Source: Neorhizobium sp. NCHU2750 (lineage in GTDB: Bacteria > Pseudomonadota > Alphaproteobacteria > Rhizobiales > Rhizobiaceae). Taken from it: a DNA stretch of 64,000 bases. Below, in pieces: positions 25,283 to 34,798 of this stretch; position 1 is the first letter of the stretch, and every line of letters starts with the position of its first letter. The translations under genes were made by a program, and so were the position numbers. The notes beneath the pieces were generated by a model. That model was not told where the DNA came from. It saw only the letters and a list, made by a program, of their open reading frames with translations, and searched no databases. Where the stretch lies: contig NZ_CP030832.1 in assembly GCF_003597675.1 (NCBI RefSeq), forward strand, positions 1-64,000. Direction: 5' to 3'.

Positions 25283-25716
25283 GCGCGATCGCATTGCATG
25301 AAGTGGCCGGTAGAGACGCTCGTCTTCGCGAAGCGCTCCGTGCCGCGGATCTCCCGACCGATGATATTGAAGACGATGGACGCGCCTTCTTCGAAGCAGT
25401 CTCAGGCGACGGCCAAACGATCGGATATGCCGGCCTTGAACGCTGCGCCGGCGATTACCTGCTGCGTTCCGTTGTCGTGCTTCCGGCGCATCGAGGTCAT
25501 GGCCTGGGGCGCGCTATCGTCGAGGCGACCCTGCAGAATGTCGACGGCGGCGACGTCTTTCTAGCGACGACAAGCGCCGCACTGTTCTATTCGACCATCG
25601 GGTTTTCAGAGCTGCCGCGGGCCGAAGTGCCGGTGGCCGTGCTTGCGACCCGTCAGCTCTCCTCAATCTGCCCATCGTCGGCGACCATCATGAAGCTCAA
25701 CAGGCCTCCGACCTAA
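25276..25716 (+). CDS. arsN2: ArsN2-type GNAT acetyltransferase
   Basis: 146 residues from the ATG overlapping the arsR stop. GNAT fold: LLRSVVVLPAHRGHGLGRAI is the acetyl-CoA motif (RGHGLG), then LATTSAALFYSTIGFSELPR. ArsN-type enzymes acetylate organoarsenicals or antibiotics in arsenic operons, and this short form next to arsR and arsC is usually named ArsN2. Substrate unproven. A longer in-frame start at 25222 would overlap arsR further and lacks family similarity. The last residues (after VLATRQLSSICPSSATIMKL) look poorly ordered. Confidence 0.82.
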   Translation: MLSAIALHEVAGRDARLREALRAADLPTDDIEDDGRAFFEAVSGDGQTIGYAGLERCAGDYLLRSVVVLPAHRGHGLGRAIVEATLQNVDGGDVFLATTSAALFYSTIGFSELPRAEVPVAVLATRQLSSICPSSATIMKLNRPPT

Positions 25717-25730
25717 CACGGACCGCGACC

Positions 25731-26258
25731 ATGACTGACAAGACCTATAACCTGCTGTTCCTCTGCACGGGCAATTCCGCTCGTTCTATTCTCGCCGAGT
25801 CCATCCTCAACAAGGAGGGCGGCGGCCTGTTCAGGGCATACTCTGCCGGTAGCCAGCCGAAGGGCGAGGTCAATCCTTATGCCCTGAAGGAATTAGCAAC
25901 GATCGGCTATCAATCGACCGGTTTCTCCTCGAAAAGCTGGGACGTGTTCGCCGCATCTGGCGCGCCGGAGATGGATTTCATCTTCACGGTATGCGACAGC
26001 GCCGCCGGCGAGGCCTGCCCCGTGTGGATCGGCCATCCTATGACAGCCCACTGGGGCGTCGAGGATCCGGCTGCGGTCTCCGGCCTCGATATCGACAAGC
26101 AGCGCGCCTTCGCTCAGGCGGCACGCTTTCTCAAAAACCGGATACTCGCTTTCGTCAACTTGCCGCTGGCGTCCATCGATCGGCTGGCGCTGGAGACCAA
26201 ACTCCGCCAGATCGGCGGGATGGAAGGGTCCACCTTGCCGCAGGGAAAGTCCGCCTGA
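25731..26258 (+). CDS. arsC: ArsC, low-molecular-weight phosphatase-type arsenate reductase
   Basis: 175 residues of the LMW protein tyrosine phosphatase fold. The P-loop CTGNSAR (Cys12 to Arg18) is the catalytic motif CX5R. Further conserved features are YSAGSQPKGEVNPYALKEL and FIFTVCDSAAGEACPVW, with the partner cysteines used by thioredoxin- or mycothiol-independent ArsC types. It reduces arsenate to arsenite, which the following transporter expels. The stop overlaps the next start (TGATG). Confidence 0.93.
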   Translation: MTDKTYNLLFLCTGNSARSILAESILNKEGGGLFRAYSAGSQPKGEVNPYALKELATIGYQSTGFSSKSWDVFAASGAPEMDFIFTVCDSAAGEACPVWIGHPMTAHWGVEDPAAVSGLDIDKQRAFAQAARFLKNRILAFVNLPLASIDRLALETKLRQIGGMEGSTLPQGKSA

Positions 26259-27316
26259 TGTCCACCTTCGAACGATACCTGACCATCTGGGTCTTCCTCT
26301 GCATCACCGTCGGTGTCGCACTTGGCCACCTGATGCCCGGCGTCTTCCAGGTCATCGGTGACGCCGAGATCGCCAAGGTCAACATCCCGGTTGCGATCCT
26401 GATCTGGCTGATGATCATCCCGATGCTGCTGAAGATCGATTTCCGATCGCTGGCGCAGGTCGGCTCCTACTGGCGCGGGATCGGCGTCACGTTGATCATC
26501 AACTGGGCGATCAAACCGTTCTCGATGGCGTTGCTGGGCTGGCTGTTCGTCGGCTGGCTGTTTCGGCCTTATCTGCCGGCGGACCAGATCGACTCCTATA
26601 TCGCGGGCCTCATTATCTTGGCCGCGGCACCCTGCACGGCCATGGTCTTCGTCTGGTCGAACCTGACCCGAGGCGAGCCGCTGTTCACCCTCTCGCAGGT
26701 GGCTTTGAACGATGCGATCATGGTGGTCGCCTTTGCGCCGATCGTCGGCCTGCTGCTCGGCCTTTCGGCCATTACCGTGCCGTGGGCGACGCTTGCCCTG
26801 TCGGTCGCACTCTATATCGTCGTGCCTGTCATCATCGCCCACGTGCTGCGAAGCCGGTTGACGGCCGACGGCACGACACAAGCGCTCAACGGCCTGCTCG
26901 CGAAGCTGCAGCCGGTATCGCTCATCGCGTTGCTCGCCACGCTCGTGCTTCTCTTCGCCTTCCAGGGCGAGCAGATCATTGCCCAGCCGGCCATCATCGC
27001 GCTGCTGGCTGTGCCGATCCTGATCCAGGTCTACCTGAACTCGGGGCTTGCCTATCTCCTGAACCGCTTCGCAGGCGAGCGCCACTGCGTCGCCGGGCCA
27101 TCCGCCCTTATAGGTGCCAGCAATTTCTTCGAACTCGCGGTTGCCGCCGCCATCAGCCTTTTCGGGTTTCAGTCGGGCGCGGCACTCGCAACCGTCGTCG
27201 GTGTCCTGATCGAGGTGCCGGTCATGTTGTCCGTCGTCTGGATCGTGAACCGCTCGAAGGGTTGGTACGAGGCATCGCCCGCCGTTTCCCGCAACACTAT
27301 CGTCGAAAGGCCCTGA
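26258..27316 (+). CDS. acr3: ACR3-family arsenite efflux permease
   Basis: 352 residues, about ten transmembrane helices, inner membrane. Family hallmarks: NWAIKPFSMALLGWLFVGWL, IILAAAPCTAMVFVWSNLTR (with the conserved Cys), and GASNFFELAVAAAISLFGF near the C-terminus (conserved Glu). ACR3 exports arsenite driven by proton motive force without an ATPase. Translation is coupled with arsC by the TGATG overlap. Often annotated as arsB, but it is not the ArsB family. A long minus-strand frame across it is only a shadow. Confidence 0.94.
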   Translation: MSTFERYLTIWVFLCITVGVALGHLMPGVFQVIGDAEIAKVNIPVAILIWLMIIPMLLKIDFRSLAQVGSYWRGIGVTLIINWAIKPFSMALLGWLFVGWLFRPYLPADQIDSYIAGLIILAAAPCTAMVFVWSNLTRGEPLFTLSQVALNDAIMVVAFAPIVGLLLGLSAITVPWATLALSVALYIVVPVIIAHVLRSRLTADGTTQALNGLLAKLQPVSLIALLATLVLLFAFQGEQIIAQPAIIALLAVPILIQVYLNSGLAYLLNRFAGERHCVAGPSALIGASNFFELAVAAAISLFGFQSGAALATVVGVLIEVPVMLSVVWIVNRSKGWYEASPAVSRNTIVERP

Positions 27317-27318
27317 CC

Positions 27319-27744
27319 ATGGACGCCACCATCTATCACAATCCGGCCTGCGGCACGTCTCGCAATACGCTGGCGCTGATCCGCGCCGCCGGGATCGAAC
27401 CCACCGTCATCGAATACCTGCAGAACCCGCCGTCGCGCGATCAGCTCTCGAAGATGATCGCAGATGCCGGCCTGACGGTCCGCGAAGCGATCCGTGAGAA
27501 GGGAACGCCCTATGCGGAACTCGGGCTCAGCAGTCCAGAGCTGACCGATGACCAGTTGGTGGACGCGATGATCGCCACCCCGATCCTGATCAACCGGCCA
27601 CTCGTCGTTACGCCGCTGGGCACCAGGCTCGCCCGCCCTTCGGAGGTCGTGCTCGACATCCTGCCAGCAGACGCATTCAAAGGACCGTTCACGAAGGAAG
27701 ACGGCGAACAGGTCCTCGATCAGGAAGGAAAGCGCATTGTCTGA
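27319..27744 (+). CDS. arsC: Second arsenate reductase, glutaredoxin/Spx-type ArsC
   Basis: 141 residues of the ArsC/Spx thioredoxin-like fold. The catalytic Cys11 lies in [19 protein letters not shown] with Arg15 close by; later [15 protein letters not shown] and [20 protein letters not shown] carry the arsenate-binding Arg residues (about 60, 94 and 107 in E. coli ArsC). It uses glutathione and glutaredoxin, unlike the phosphatase-type ArsC upstream. Two bases separate it from acr3. The next gene overlaps its end by 8 bases. Confidence 0.93.
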   Translation: MDATIYHNPACGTSRNTLALIRAAGIEPTVIEYLQNPPSRDQLSKMIADAGLTVREAIREKGTPYAELGLSSPELTDDQLVDAMIATPILINRPLVVTPLGTRLARPSEVVLDILPADAFKGPFTKEDGEQVLDQEGKRIV

Positions 27745-28447
27745 GACATTTCCCGCTCTGCACGACGAACATCTTCAGCCTATTTCGCCAGAATCGCTGC
27801 GGCCGGCGTTCTCGACGCACAAGCCCAAAATCCTGATCCTGTATGGATCGCTCCGTGAAGTGTCTTACAGCCGTCTGCTTGCCTTCGAAGTCCGTCGGCT
27901 GCTCGAACGCCTCGGATGCGAGGTGCGGATCTTCGATCCGGCCGGGATGCCCCTACCGGACGAGGCTCCGGCCAGTCACCTCAAGGTGCAAGAACTCCGC
28001 GACCTCTCCCAATGGTCGGAGGGCCATGTCTGGATCAGCCCGGAGCGCCACGGCGCGATGACCGGAATCATGAAGTCGCAGATCGATTGGATCCCGCTGT
28101 CTCTCGGTTCTGTGCGCCCCACCCAGGGCAAGACACTGGCGGTGATGGAGGTTTCCGGCGGCAGCCAGTCCTTCAATGCCGTGAACCAGATGCGTGTCCT
28201 TGGCCGCTGGATGCGGATGATCACCATCCCAAACCAGAGCAGCGTGGCTAAGGCGTTTCAGGAATTCGACGCCGACGGCCGAATGAAGCCCTCATCCTAT
28301 TACGACCGCGTCGTCGACGTCTGTGAGGAGCTGGTGAAGTTCACCATTCTCACGCGCGATGCCTCGTCCTATCTCACCGACCGCTATAGCGAGCGTAAGG
28401 AAGAGGCGGCCGAGCTGGAGAAGCGGGTTTCGCTCAAGTCGATCTGA
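27737..28447 (+). CDS. arsH: ArsH, NADPH-dependent FMN reductase
   Basis: 236 residues, flavodoxin-like. FMN-binding signature near residue 36, [20 protein letters not shown], then [20 protein letters not shown] typical of ArsH. It oxidises trivalent organoarsenicals and protects from oxidative stress in arsenic-exposed cells. Start is a TTG at 27737 overlapping the previous gene by 8 bases; no closer ATG retains the N-terminal LHDEHLQPI block common to ArsH. It ends the six-gene ars operon, and a 140-base gap follows. Confidence 0.93.
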   Translation: MSETFPALHDEHLQPISPESLRPAFSTHKPKILILYGSLREVSYSRLLAFEVRRLLERLGCEVRIFDPAGMPLPDEAPASHLKVQELRDLSQWSEGHVWISPERHGAMTGIMKSQIDWIPLSLGSVRPTQGKTLAVMEVSGGSQSFNAVNQMRVLGRWMRMITIPNQSSVAKAFQEFDADGRMKPSSYYDRVVDVCEELVKFTILTRDASSYLTDRYSERKEEAAELEKRVSLKSI

Positions 28448-28588
28448 CGGATCAGGCCGTTGTGGTGGCAGGCTGCCGGCAGGATAAGGGGGAACCCACA
28501 TGAATGCGATCGGCAAGACGGTTTCGACAGACATTAGGGGTCGATGTGCTTGCAGTGACTCCCGACGCCCATGCAGCCAGATCCCCGC

Positions 28589-30781
28589 TTAGGCGGTACC
28601 GGAGCTTGCCGTGTTCAGAGTTTGTTTAGCCCCGGTCACGAACGCGATGACAGCCTGACGAGGCAAAGGCCGGGATAAAAGAAAACCCTGGAGATCGTCG
28701 CAGCCGAGACTTTCAAGAGCCGCCCGTTGTTCAACGGTCTCTACACCTTCTGCGGTGATCTTGAGGCCCTTCGCTCGTGCCATGTCGATCATCGCTACAA
28801 CCAACGCTCTGCTATCGCTACGATGCATTTCGTCAACAAAGGACTTGTCGATTTTAATCCGGTCGACCTCGATCTTCTGCACGCGTGAAAACGAGGAATA
28901 TCCGGTCCCGAAGTCATCAATGGCGAAGCGAACGCCTGCTGTTCGCAGCATCGAGATTGTCCGTTTGAGTTCGCCCCCGTTGTCTGCGGTCGCCGTTTCA
29001 GTCATCTCGATTTCCAGCCTGGCCGGGCTTACCTGCCACTTGTCCAGAGCTGTCAAAACGCGCAGCGCGTAGCCGGGCGATGCAAGTTCAATCGTAGAGG
29101 CATTGACTGCCACCGAGATGTCAGGAAGCTCAGCCAGCGTCCTGCATGCATCATCCAAAACGAAAGTACCGATATCGCTTATAAGACCCATCTCCTCTGC
29201 CAGAGGAATGAACTGGTCGGGACTGATGTAGCCAAGTGTCGGATGGTTCCAGCGGGCAAGGGCCTCCAGCGAACAAAGCGCGCCGCCATTTGCAGCAAAT
29301 ACCGGTTGGTAAAAGGTCTCCAACTGGGTTTTGGTCTCGACCGCCCATGCTAGATCTTTTTCCAAAGTTCTACGCTTGCGCACCAGCTCATCCATGTGGT
29401 CCCCGAAAAGGGCGTAAGTATTCCTCCCGGCGGCCTTGGCATGATAGAGCGCTATATCCGCCTGCCGGGTCAGTTCGACAGGATCACAAGAGCCAGCTGC
29501 AAAAGCGGCGCCTATGCTCGCTCCGACAACGATATGCGCCGTCCCGATTTCGAAAGGAGCCTTTAGACATTGAACGAGCTTGTTCGCAAAATCCTCGGCG
29601 TTCCGCACGTCGTCGCCCTGTAGCAGGATCGTAAACTCATCGCCGCCGATGCGAGCAATGAGAGCGCCAGGGAGAAGGGTTCGCATACGGGCGGCGGCTG
29701 AACTGATAAGCTTATCGCCGACCGGGTGGCCGAACGTGTCGTTGACTGCCTTGAAGCGATCGAGATCGACAAACAACACGCAGTGCAGCTCGTCGGCCTG
29801 TGCGCTCGGGAGCCTTCGGTCGAGCTGCTCGCCAAAGTGGCCGCGATTTGCAAGACCTGTCAGTGCATCGTGTGAGGCTTGATGACTTAGCTCGGCGCGA
29901 CTCGCAGCCAGGCGCTCTGAGCGACGCCAAATTGCGCCACCGGCCAAACTGGCCCCCGCAAACAGTGCGATGAATGCAAGCAGCAGGGCAGGGCTCGTAG
30001 CCTCAATTACATGTTGCCCAGGCCGAAATGGTTTCCAACGGAAATAGCCAAACACCCGGCCGTCATCGGCAATCAGCGGTACGCTGGCGATGTTGCGTCC
30101 TGTCGGCTGCGTTGCTGCGAATTGTAGCTCAGAAAACTCGTATTCCCGGCCGATCACCGCGGGCAGATCGCCGTCAAGATAGCGGACTGCGACGTGTAGC
30201 ATCTCTTCGCCAGGAGCCTGCTCGATATTACCTGTGTCCGACACGATCGGCTTCACACTAACGATTGCGGGTCGAAAGCCGACATAAGCGAGATCCGCTT
30301 CTCCTATTGATAGGATCCTGTCATTGGTGCCTTCGGTGTCACTGGCAGACAGCCGCCCCTGGAGCGTCTTGGCAAGCGGCAGGTAGGCGTTCTGAAAATC
30401 GCCGGGTGTTGGAGCATGGTCTGGATCTGCTGAGAACTGGTATAAGGTCGAAAGGTCCGGCCTCAATATTATCGCGGCGTCGTGGCCGAAATAGCTGTGC
30501 ATCCAGGAGCCAAGGTTCGCCTCGATCCATTCGAGGTTCGCGCTGGTTGCATTTCTAACAGCGTCGTCCCAGACCGTTGCACTCTCCTGATCATGCGCAA
30601 CGCCGACTTTCAGCTTCGCGACCGTGAGAGTGACGAGATCACGCTGCCGAAGCGCGGCGACTTCATCGGTTCTTGCTCCCGCCCAAGTCAAACTAGTGAC
30701 AAGCAAACCACAAAGCGCCAAGGAGGCACAAAGCGGCAAAACCCATCGTAGAAACCATTGTGATTGGAGCTGAATTGTCAT
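28589..30781 (-). CDS. CHASE4-GGDEF-EAL cyclic-di-GMP protein
   Basis: 730 residues. One helix near 11-32 and another near 262-284 enclose a periplasmic CHASE4-like sensor with WDDAVRNATSANLEWIEANL. GGDEF domain at about 305-455 with intact RIGGDEF (379-383), so diguanylate cyclase activity is possible. EAL domain at about 490-720 with EALARWNHP (506-508), DDFGTGYSS and AEGVET, so phosphodiesterase activity is also possible. It sits in the inner membrane and controls biofilm or motility through c-di-GMP. I chose ATG 30781; an upstream TTG at 30847 adds 22 unlikely residues. Single gene. Confidence 0.92.
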   Translation of the reverse strand: MTIQLQSQWFLRWVLPLCASLALCGLLVTSLTWAGARTDEVAALRQRDLVTLTVAKLKVGVAHDQESATVWDDAVRNATSANLEWIEANLGSWMHSYFGHDAAIILRPDLSTLYQFSADPDHAPTPGDFQNAYLPLAKTLQGRLSASDTEGTNDRILSIGEADLAYVGFRPAIVSVKPIVSDTGNIEQAPGEEMLHVAVRYLDGDLPAVIGREYEFSELQFAATQPTGRNIASVPLIADDGRVFGYFRWKPFRPGQHVIEATSPALLLAFIALFAGASLAGGAIWRRSERLAASRAELSHQASHDALTGLANRGHFGEQLDRRLPSAQADELHCVLFVDLDRFKAVNDTFGHPVGDKLISSAAARMRTLLPGALIARIGGDEFTILLQGDDVRNAEDFANKLVQCLKAPFEIGTAHIVVGASIGAAFAAGSCDPVELTRQADIALYHAKAAGRNTYALFGDHMDELVRKRRTLEKDLAWAVETKTQLETFYQPVFAANGGALCSLEALARWNHPTLGYISPDQFIPLAEEMGLISDIGTFVLDDACRTLAELPDISVAVNASTIELASPGYALRVLTALDKWQVSPARLEIEMTETATADNGGELKRTISMLRTAGVRFAIDDFGTGYSSFSRVQKIEVDRIKIDKSFVDEMHRSDSRALVVAMIDMARAKGLKITAEGVETVEQRAALESLGCDDLQGFLLSRPLPRQAVIAFVTGAKQTLNTASSGTA

Positions 30782-31017
30782 TCGCGGGCCGTCATCCTGT
30801 ATTTGACGAGACGGTAAAATAGCGGCTGTTAAAACGACGCCAAACAAGTTGGTTAGAAGCTGGTTAAAGGCTCTGTGTACGGTAACGTACCAGTACGATC
30901 GGCCGCTTGAACTCGGAACCCTCTATGGGCTGAGGTAAGTTTCGAGCAAGCCTTGATTCGCAAAAGGCCGCGACAGCTCTAAAGCCTGCGAAAGCTCCCA
31001 GCGATCATGAGGATCCA

Positions 31018-31248
31018 ATGACTTTCGACGTTGAAATTATCCTTGACTGGCAGCAACGGGGAATAAACGCCCGGGTTCTTGGCCTAGCTGCAAGCAAAAA
31101 TCTATTGATGCCATATCTTGAAAGATCAGAGTGTCCTCAAGAGAGGGATGGCTGGCTGCAGAAAGCAGAGGCGTGGGTGTTCGGCTGGCATATCGAGAAT
31201 GCGGCGCGTGCTTTTCCAGAAAATAAAGCCTTGTCCCCCAAAGCCTGA
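31018..31248 (+). CDS. Rmf/CrpP-family small protein
   Basis: 76 residues: a helix (VEIILDWQQRGINARVLGLA), then NLLMPYLERSECPQERDGW and KAEAWVFGWHIENAAR. This is the pattern of the ribosome modulation factor and CrpP fold (hydrophobic PYL turn, then a WxxGWxxE-type helix). Rmf hibernates ribosomes, whereas CrpP was linked to ciprofloxacin resistance. Which role applies here cannot be decided. ATG at 31018 follows ATCCA with GAGGA (GATCATGAGGATCC region) about 7 bases before it. Confidence 0.68.
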   Translation: MTFDVEIILDWQQRGINARVLGLAASKNLLMPYLERSECPQERDGWLQKAEAWVFGWHIENAARAFPENKALSPKA

Positions 31249-31947
31249 TGGCGTCATCGTCTTCAACACGCAGTACATTTCGCGCCGGCTGATCGACCCC
31301 CGCTTTTCCGATTACACCTTTGGGAAGATGAACAGGGGCAGTGTTAGCCTCCGGCAAGCAGCGCTCAACGTTCGTGGCTATCCCTAGCCGGCTGAGGGAT
31401 TGGATGCGGCTGCCAAGTTGCTGTGCAAGCAATTTACCATCGAAAGGCCGAGTTCGGTCCCTGGGCCTAAGCCTGCCTGTTCCATGGTCGCTTTGCACAT
31501 GTCCCGGCGGGTGTCGGTGATCGAGATCGTCACACCGCGACCGGGCTACAGATCGCGTTGCTCAGCGACGAGCTCGCGGGACCTCGCACTGGTGTGCTGC
31601 GCAATGCGCCGGTGATGGCCATTGCATCTCGGGCGTTGACGCTCCGGTTGAGGAGGGCGATCTCCATGTAATTATAGTCGGCCCCGCAAAGCCGGCAGAA
31701 TTTCCAGGTCGTCGATCATGACCTTGACGCGTGGACCAGTTCTTGAGGCAGAGATGGGTGCGACTTTGTAAGTCTCCTGCCGAGTGCCGATCCGGCCCGA
31801 ATGAATTGACGTCCAGCAACTTTTGCCAGGCTACCCATCACAGTGAACCTATAATTCTGGCGGTCTGACTAGAGTGCCTTGCGAGGCGGGAACCAAAGGG
31901 AGACCGTGGCGTTATTGGCAGCACTTCAAGAGCCACGGGAGGAATTC
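31249..31947. other. 700-base region without a supported gene
   Basis: Short overlapping frames occur on both strands (for example 31400-31615 plus, 31562-31819 minus), none with a family signature or ribosome binding site. The composition is like that of decayed coding DNA, so it may be an old gene or insertion relic. The last 60 bases are the leader of the DUF1236 gene. Confidence 0.5.
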
Positions 31948-32343
31948 ATGCTTGTAAATCGTCTTATTATCGCAGGCGCTGCCATGCTCATCGCAGGATC
32001 TGCGTTTGCTCAAAACTCCACGGTGACTGGCGCCGCAGGTGGTGCCGTGACGGGCGCTGTCGTAGGTGGCCCGGTCGGCGCAGCTGTCGGCGGTGTGGTG
32101 GGCGCTATCGCTGGAACCGCGATCGATCCGCCGCCAGAAAGGGTCGTCACATATGTGCGCCAAGCCCCGGTTCCAACCGAGCGCGTCGTCGTCCAGGAAC
32201 GTGTTGTTGTCGGTGAACCTCTCCCACAGGCGGTCGTCATTCAGCAGATCCCCGAAAATCCGAACTACGCCTATGCTGTTGTCAATCAGCAGCGCGTGAT
32301 CGTCGAGCCTTCATCGCGTCGAGTTGTTCAGGTCATCGACTGA
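31948..32343 (+). CDS. Exported glycine-zipper protein, DUF1236
   Basis: 131 residues. Signal peptide (MLVNRLIIAGAAMLIAGSAF then AQ). A glycine-zipper segment follows (GAAGGAVTGAVVGGPVGAAV and more, about residues 28-57), usual in outer-membrane or pore-associated proteins. The C-terminal half is Val- and Pro-rich, with EPLPQAVVIQQIPENPNYAY and a final strand, the DUF1236 pattern. GGGAGGAA lies 3-5 bases before the ATG at 31948; an in-frame upstream start at 31879 is less likely because it would hide the signal peptide. Envelope stress role plausible but unproven. Confidence 0.82.
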   Translation: MLVNRLIIAGAAMLIAGSAFAQNSTVTGAAGGAVTGAVVGGPVGAAVGGVVGAIAGTAIDPPPERVVTYVRQAPVPTERVVVQERVVVGEPLPQAVVIQQIPENPNYAYAVVNQQRVIVEPSSRRVVQVID

Positions 32344-32831
32344 TTTTTGGTGGCCGGACTTAGTAGTCCGGCCATTTCCTGATTCCGCTGAGAATATGGT
32401 TGATCCTCTGTGATCAGAGTTATGGCGGTGTCCGCCATCCCCGAGCACGACGGCAAAATCCACGGGATTGAGGTGTCTTTAGCTGAACCCAACTTTAGCT
32501 CGCCGGTAGGTGTCAAACCCCGATTTGTCGTACCAACCCTTCTTCGAACGGCGCTCTCTGCGGTCATTGGCATTATCGCTCTTTTTCAGAGAGCTTCGTC
32601 AGGCGTTCGATCCCCAACCGCATCCCGTCTAACGTCTTATCACGAAGGCCTTCCTATAGTTTTGACAAAAGCGCGGTCGCAGCTGACCCTGTGGCGCCAG
32701 AGGTGGCGATCTGAAACCGCCAGGGGGCAGATCGGCTACCGCAGATTGCCTGCTTGTGATTGGACAAATTACCGAGGAACCATTCTGTCGCGCCTGCATT
32801 TTTTGAAAGCGAAATCATTGGGTTGTATACG
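32344..32831. other. Gap without a recognisable gene
   Basis: About 490 bases. A plus-strand frame at 32410-32883 and a minus one at 32328-32573 have neither family resemblance nor a good ribosome binding site. The last 100 bases should hold the promoter of the BA14K gene. Confidence 0.5.
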
Positions 32832-33485
32832 ATGCGCGAACTTTTCACGGGCCTCCTCCTCGCTTCCTGCCTGCTACCGGTAGCGGCTGGCGGTATGAAG
32901 CTATCATCTGAAATCGCGCAGTCGTCCGCGCCTCATGCCTTCGCCGGTTTGCATGACGAGCCGCTCTGGACATCGGAGGTGAAACGGGTGGATCCGAACA
33001 GGCAGGCATATCAGCGCCTTCCAGCCGCCTTGTCGGCGAACACTATGGTGGCTGAGGTCAAACCGGTGGGGCGCGACGATGTCACGCTTGGTTCATCGAA
33101 GCCTGCCAGTGCGTCCGAAGAGCGGTATCGGTCGCCAAACGTCGACCTTGCCGAAATGCAAGCAGCGAAGGCGCAAACTTGGTGTAGCGCGCGCTACCGC
33201 TCGTTCGATCCGGTCAGCAACACATATCAGCCTTATGGCGGGGGCCCTCGCCAAACCTGTGTGGCTCCGATCGCCGTACCGGCAGTTCCCGTACAGGAGG
33301 TAGCAGACAGTGGTGGTACCAACGGGCCGGATGCAAATGCACGGTGGTGCATGGAGAAATACAGCTCGTATCGCGTAGAGGACAACACCTACCAGCCATT
33401 CACGGGAGGTCGGAAGCAGTGTCCCGGGCCAGGATCGCAGTCGGCCAGCAACTCAGTCCGAAATTCTGCAATCGCCCAGTTCTGA
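32832..33485 (+). CDS. BA14K-type exported protein with two repeats
   Basis: 217 residues with a signal peptide (MRELFTGLLLASCLLPVAAG). Two BA14K motifs occur near the C-terminus: WCSARYRSFDPVSNTYQPYG (about 117-136) and WCMEKYSSYRVEDNTYQPFT (about 174-193), each closed by a second Cys, giving probable disulfides. BA14K proteins are lectin-like immunoreactive exported proteins of Brucella and rhizobia. The region between is linker. Start ATG 32832 puts the signal peptide at the N-terminus; the upstream frame start at 32760 is not convincing. Monocistronic. Confidence 0.8.
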   Translation: MRELFTGLLLASCLLPVAAGGMKLSSEIAQSSAPHAFAGLHDEPLWTSEVKRVDPNRQAYQRLPAALSANTMVAEVKPVGRDDVTLGSSKPASASEERYRSPNVDLAEMQAAKAQTWCSARYRSFDPVSNTYQPYGGGPRQTCVAPIAVPAVPVQEVADSGGTNGPDANARWCMEKYSSYRVEDNTYQPFTGGRKQCPGPGSQSASNSVRNSAIAQF

Positions 33486-33830
33486 GCACCGTCAAGGCCG
33501 TACCTCGAATACGGCACAGTTTGATCGTGAAAAGGCTGACGAGTCCTGTTCCTGACCCAAGCCAGCAACACTCATCCAGCCACACGCTTTCAGGCGAGCC
33601 GTAGGACATCCATCCCGATGCACCCAAAGCGAAGATCGCGACTCGAAATAGGATCGGATTTTCAGCGAACAAGTTGATTTCAGAGAGCTGGAAAAATTTT
33701 CGAGCGGGGTCTTGAACGACAAAATCTCCCAAACCAAATCGGTCAACGCCGACGGCCCAATGAGGGGGTCGGCTGACCGAGGATGCGGATTCCCCGTTTC
33801 CTTCCATGTTGCTTTACGGAGGATATGGTT
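33486..33830. other. Intergenic region upstream of hsp20
   Basis: 345 bases. Minus-strand frames here (33400-33807, 33492-33746) show no recognisable family and are probably chance. Likely holds the heat-shock gene promoter, but no sigma-32 or CIRCE-type site was recognised. No ROSE thermosensor was identified either, since the leader was not folded. Confidence 0.45.
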
Positions 33831-34301
33831 ATGAGAACTGAACTTGATTTTGCGCCGCTCTATCGTTCGAGCATCGGCTTTGACCGCGTGTTCAATCTGC
33901 TAAGCAATACACAGCGTCTCAACGCAATCGAGACCTGGCCGGCCTATGACATCGTCAAGACTGGTGAAGACGACTATCGTATCACGATGGCGGTGGCAGG
34001 CTTTGGCGAAGGCGATCTCGATATCACTCAGGAGCGCAATGTCCTAGCGATCAAAGGCGGGAAGGCTGAAGAGCTGCAGGGCGAATATCTCCACCGCGGC
34101 ATCGCCGGTCGCTCCTTCGAGCGTAAGTTTGAGCTTGCGGATCATGTGAGGGTCGAAGGGGCCGATCTGAAAAATGGCCTGCTGACAATTGCTCTACAGC
34201 GCGAGGTGCCGGAAGCCATGAAGCCCCGCAAGATCGAGATCGGCGTCGCTCCGGCCACTAGCGAGCCGCTCCGGCTCGAAGCCGAACGCAAGGTTGCCTG
34301 A
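33831..34301 (+). CDS. Small heat-shock protein, Hsp20/IbpA-like
   Basis: 156 residues with a complete alpha-crystallin domain (about 35-125): WPAYDIVKTGEDDYRITMAV, AGFGEGDLDITQERNVLAIK, HRGIAGRSFERKFELADHVR and the strand GLLTIALQREVPEA before a C-terminal tail with the IEIGV motif (I-x-I/V). It is an ATP-independent chaperone holding unfolded proteins. GGAGG lies 8 bases before the ATG at 33831, favouring it over the ATG at 33825. Next to DUF982 and NolR-like genes. Confidence 0.93.
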   Translation: MRTELDFAPLYRSSIGFDRVFNLLSNTQRLNAIETWPAYDIVKTGEDDYRITMAVAGFGEGDLDITQERNVLAIKGGKAEELQGEYLHRGIAGRSFERKFELADHVRVEGADLKNGLLTIALQREVPEAMKPRKIEIGVAPATSEPLRLEAERKVA

Positions 34302-34399
34302 CCCGAACACCCAGGAAGAATTCTGGATTGCTATCAGTCGGCCCGATCCAGGGCCGGCTTCAGTGATCAACCAGTGTCGAGCAAACGAAGGAGTTTGCC

Positions 34400-34696
34400 A
34401 TGTTGCTCGCTCAATTTGACAAGCCCGTCTACGCACAGCGCCGGTATTTCGTGCAGGAGATCACCGGACTGGATGACGTATTCGATTTTCTTGACGAGTG
34501 GCCTAAGGAGAGGCGTAATCTCGCTTACGAGACCCTTGTTCGATACTGTCGTGAAGCGGCGAACGGGCATTGGCCGATCGAAGCGGCCCGCGAGAACTTT
34601 CGAGTGTTTCTGAAGCAGAACGGCAAGCTCGCAGAGCTTGAAGATGTCCCTCCTCACCTTCGGCGTAACACGGACGCGAAAATCGGTGGAATGTGA
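34400..34696 (+). CDS. DUF982 protein
   Basis: 98 residues. ITGLDDVFDFLDEWPKERRN then LAYETLVRYCREAANGHWPI and EAARENFRVFLKQNG match DUF982. Function unknown. GGAG lies 6 bases before the ATG. 98 bases after hsp20, so a shared transcript is possible. Second of three DUF982 genes in the window. Confidence 0.82.
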   Translation: MLLAQFDKPVYAQRRYFVQEITGLDDVFDFLDEWPKERRNLAYETLVRYCREAANGHWPIEAARENFRVFLKQNGKLAELEDVPPHLRRNTDAKIGGM

Positions 34697-34798
34697 GGTG
34701 GAGACCTGTCCGATCTGGCAATTATGACCTCTTGAAGCGCGGCTTCCGGGGCAGGCGAAGTCTCACCCAGATCCCAGCCCGCGGCACCCATCCGTCGC

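Noticed and set aside
26114..27085. 323-residue minus-strand frame across acr3
   Set aside because: Low-complexity Asp/Arg/Gln-rich translation, a typical shadow of a GC-rich membrane-protein gene on the other strand.
31400..31819. Overlapping small frames on both strands
   Set aside because: No family resemblance; composition of decayed DNA.
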